Under the pieces are notes generated by a model, which made no database searches, had not been told where the DNA came from, and saw nothing but the letters and a program-made list of their open reading frames with translations. This document shows, piece after piece, positions 62,687 through 64,000 of a stretch of 64,000 bases of DNA (positions within the stretch are counted from its first letter, which is position 1; each line of letters starts with the position of its first letter). A program made the translations under genes and the position numbers. Location: NCBI GenBank assembly GCA_963705155.1, contig CAVPJC010000004.1:175255-239254 (forward strand). The letters run 5' to 3'. Source of the stretch: CAVPJC01 sp963705155. Lineage in GTDB: Bacteria; Chloroflexota; Anaerolineae; Anaerolineales; UBA4823.

Positions 62687-63342
62687 AGGTGATTATCATG
62701 GGTTGCGGCAGGGTTGGCGAGCAGCTTGCCCGGCTGATGGTGGCGGAGGGCCACCAGGTAGCGGTGATTGATTATGATGAGAGCGCCCTGGAGCGCCTGG
62801 GACCAGATTTCAAGGGGCAGAAGGTAGTGGGCGTTGGTTTCGACCAGCAGGTGTTGGTCCAGGCAGGCATTGAGCAGGCCGATGCCTTTGCGGCGACCAG
62901 CTCATCGGATAATGCCAATATTGTGGCGGCGCGCACCGCCCGTACATACTTCCGCGTCCCCCGTGTTGTAGCCCGCCTGTATGACCCGCGCCGGGCTGAA
63001 ATTTATCAGCGTCTGGGTTTGCGAACGATATCTTCCACGACCTGGGGGGCCGAGCGCATCCGTGAACTGCTGACCGATGCAGACCTGGACCCAAAGCTGG
63101 CCTTTGGCAGCGGGGAAGTGACGCTGGTTTCGGTGGAGGTCCCTGCGGCGCTCGTGGGTCGTCTGGTGCGTGATCTCAGTGTGCCCACGGAAATTGTCGT
63201 GGCTGCCATCACACGCCAGGGGCGGGCATTTATCCCCACCAGCGGCAGCGAATTTCAGGAAGGCGATGAGATCCACCTGGTGGTGCTTGCATCTGCCATG
63301 GAGCGTTTGCAAAGTCTGTTGGGCCTGGGCGAAGGAGGCTGA
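62683..63342 (+). CDS. TrkA/KtrA-type RCK protein
   Basis: The intact 219-residue protein has an N-terminal TrkA-N Rossmann domain with GCGRVGEQLARLM and VIDYDESALERL. A C-terminal TrkA-C domain follows (VTLVSVEVPAALVGRLVRDL; FQEGDEIHLVVLA). It is a cytosolic, NAD(H)/ATP-sensing gating subunit of a potassium channel or transporter. ATGA overlap with the ATPase gene and 1 bp to the next trkA-like gene show one operon. Confidence 0.9.
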   Translation: MKVIIMGCGRVGEQLARLMVAEGHQVAVIDYDESALERLGPDFKGQKVVGVGFDQQVLVQAGIEQADAFAATSSSDNANIVAARTARTYFRVPRVVARLYDPRRAEIYQRLGLRTISSTTWGAERIRELLTDADLDPKLAFGSGEVTLVSVEVPAALVGRLVRDLSVPTEIVVAAITRQGRAFIPTSGSEFQEGDEIHLVVLASAMERLQSLLGLGEGG

Positions 63343-63343
63343 T

Positions 63344-64000
63344 ATGTTTGTGATCGTTGTTGGCGGAGGCAAGACCGGTTCGCAACTGGCTGCCACCCTG
63401 TTAAGCGAGGGCCACCAGCTTCGCCTGGTGGAAGACCGACCGGCTGTCTTGCAGCGCCTGCGCAAAGAGTTGCCGCCCGATGTCATCGTCGCCGGCGATG
63501 GCTCAGCGCCGGCGGTGTTGGAGGCGGCTGGTATCGAGCATGCCCAGGTACTGGCGGCAGTCACGGGTGAAGATGAAACCAACCTGGTGGTCACCACCCT
63601 GGCGCGTTTTGAGTTCGGTGTGGCGCGTGTGATTGCGCGGGTCAATAACCCCAAAAACGCCTGGCTGTTTGGGCCTGAGATGGGCGTGGATGTAGCACTC
63701 AACCAGTCTGATATTCTGGCGAAGTTGATCGTTGAAGAAATGTCGCTGGGCGATATGATGACCCTGCTCAAGTTACGCAAGGGCGAATACTCGATCGTGG
63801 AAGAGAAGGTGCATCCGCAAGCGGTGGTGGTGGGCAAGGCCCTGCGCGAAATCCAACTGCCGCCGTCGTGTGTATTCGCCGCCATCATCCGCAAGGGAGA
63901 GATCGTCGTTCCGGGTGGTAATACCGTGCTGCAGGCGGTGGATGAGGTGATTGCCCTGGTGCACGCATCCCAGGCGCGCAAACTGGCCGAGCTGTTGGGA
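63344..64000 (+). CDS. Second TrkA-type RCK protein, running off the right edge
   Basis: ATG 63344 lies two bases after the previous stop, with GAAGGAGG upstream. The 219 codons visible include GGGKTGSQLAATLLSEG (TrkA-N), RVIARVNNPKNAWLFGPEMGVDVAL, and a TrkA-C part (VEEKVHPQAVVVGKALREIQLPPSCVFAAI). Its frame is still open at the last base, but a typical family length is nearly reached. Paired RCK genes are common beside Trk/Ktr membrane subunits, which may follow beyond the window. Confidence 0.88.
   Translation, partial: MFVIVVGGGKTGSQLAATLLSEGHQLRLVEDRPAVLQRLRKELPPDVIVAGDGSAPAVLEAAGIEHAQVLAAVTGEDETNLVVTTLARFEFGVARVIARVNNPKNAWLFGPEMGVDVALNQSDILAKLIVEEMSLGDMMTLLKLRKGEYSIVEEKVHPQAVVVGKALREIQLPPSCVFAAIIRKGEIVVPGGNTVLQAVDEVIALVHASQARKLAELLG

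Overview
The window looks like a chromosomal contig of a Chloroflexota bacterium, most likely Anaerolineae-like. This is inferred from gene content: secreted proteins with long Thr-Pro linkers and NBR1-like or LamG domains, an archaeal-type HMG-CoA synthase/thiolase/DUF35 set beside a class II HMG-CoA reductase, a cyclase-AAA-TPR protein, HD-GYP regulators, and no rRNA to confirm it. Many otherwise well conserved genes are broken by single-base frame changes, worst at 50.1-53.4 kb and 58-61 kb. I read most of these as consensus errors in the assembly and annotate across them; coordinates of such genes span all fragments.

Layout. 1-3.6 kb: remains of Rhs-type polymorphic toxins, two toxin/immunity pairs (each joined by an ATGA overlap) and an orphan Rhs core fragment. 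3.6-9.2 kb (minus): LysM protein, NBR1-like lipoprotein, large PAS/GAF/HD-GYP protein. 9.3-13.2 kb: Ada-like DNA repair protein plus EamA exporter; HD-GYP response regulator plus P1 peptidase. 13.3 kb: tRNA-Lys(CTT) with a consensus promoter. 13.5-24 kb: duplicated LamG protein, HigBA-like toxin-antitoxin, hydroxyacid dehydrogenase, CPA2 antiporter, double-amidase protein, CDGSH protein, RarD, serine dehydratase. 24-30.6 kb: TetR regulator with two AcrR-like operator palindromes, an aldo/keto reductase, ABC-F protein, desaturase, and a dioxygenase/reductase pair.

30.7-40.4 kb (minus) holds two notable operons. One encodes a class III nucleotide cyclase fused to an AAA/TPR module, followed 12 bp later by an ADP/ATP-carrier-like transporter fused to HEAT repeats and a cyclic-nucleotide-binding domain. 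The other encodes a DUF4132 protein with a small partner. 40.5-42.8 kb: a second desaturase and an alpha/beta hydrolase. 42.9-47.4 kb is an accessory island: a methyltransferase gene flanked by two integron attC-like sites without an integrase, a truncated cassette remnant, an intact IS1-family element with an 8-bp target duplication, an ECF sigma factor, and three repeats of the 3' end of the DUF35 gene with its terminator.

47.4-51.5 kb (minus): mevalonate genes in the order HMGR, HMGS, thiolase, DUF35; the thiolase lacks the expected catalytic Cys and His. 51.6-56.3 kb: GAF histidine kinase, TrmH methyltransferase, KdpDE-like two-component system. 56.4-64 kb: two proteins of unknown function, an APC permease, a P-type cation ATPase and two TrkA-type proteins, probably a cation/potassium homeostasis locus. 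It runs off the right edge.
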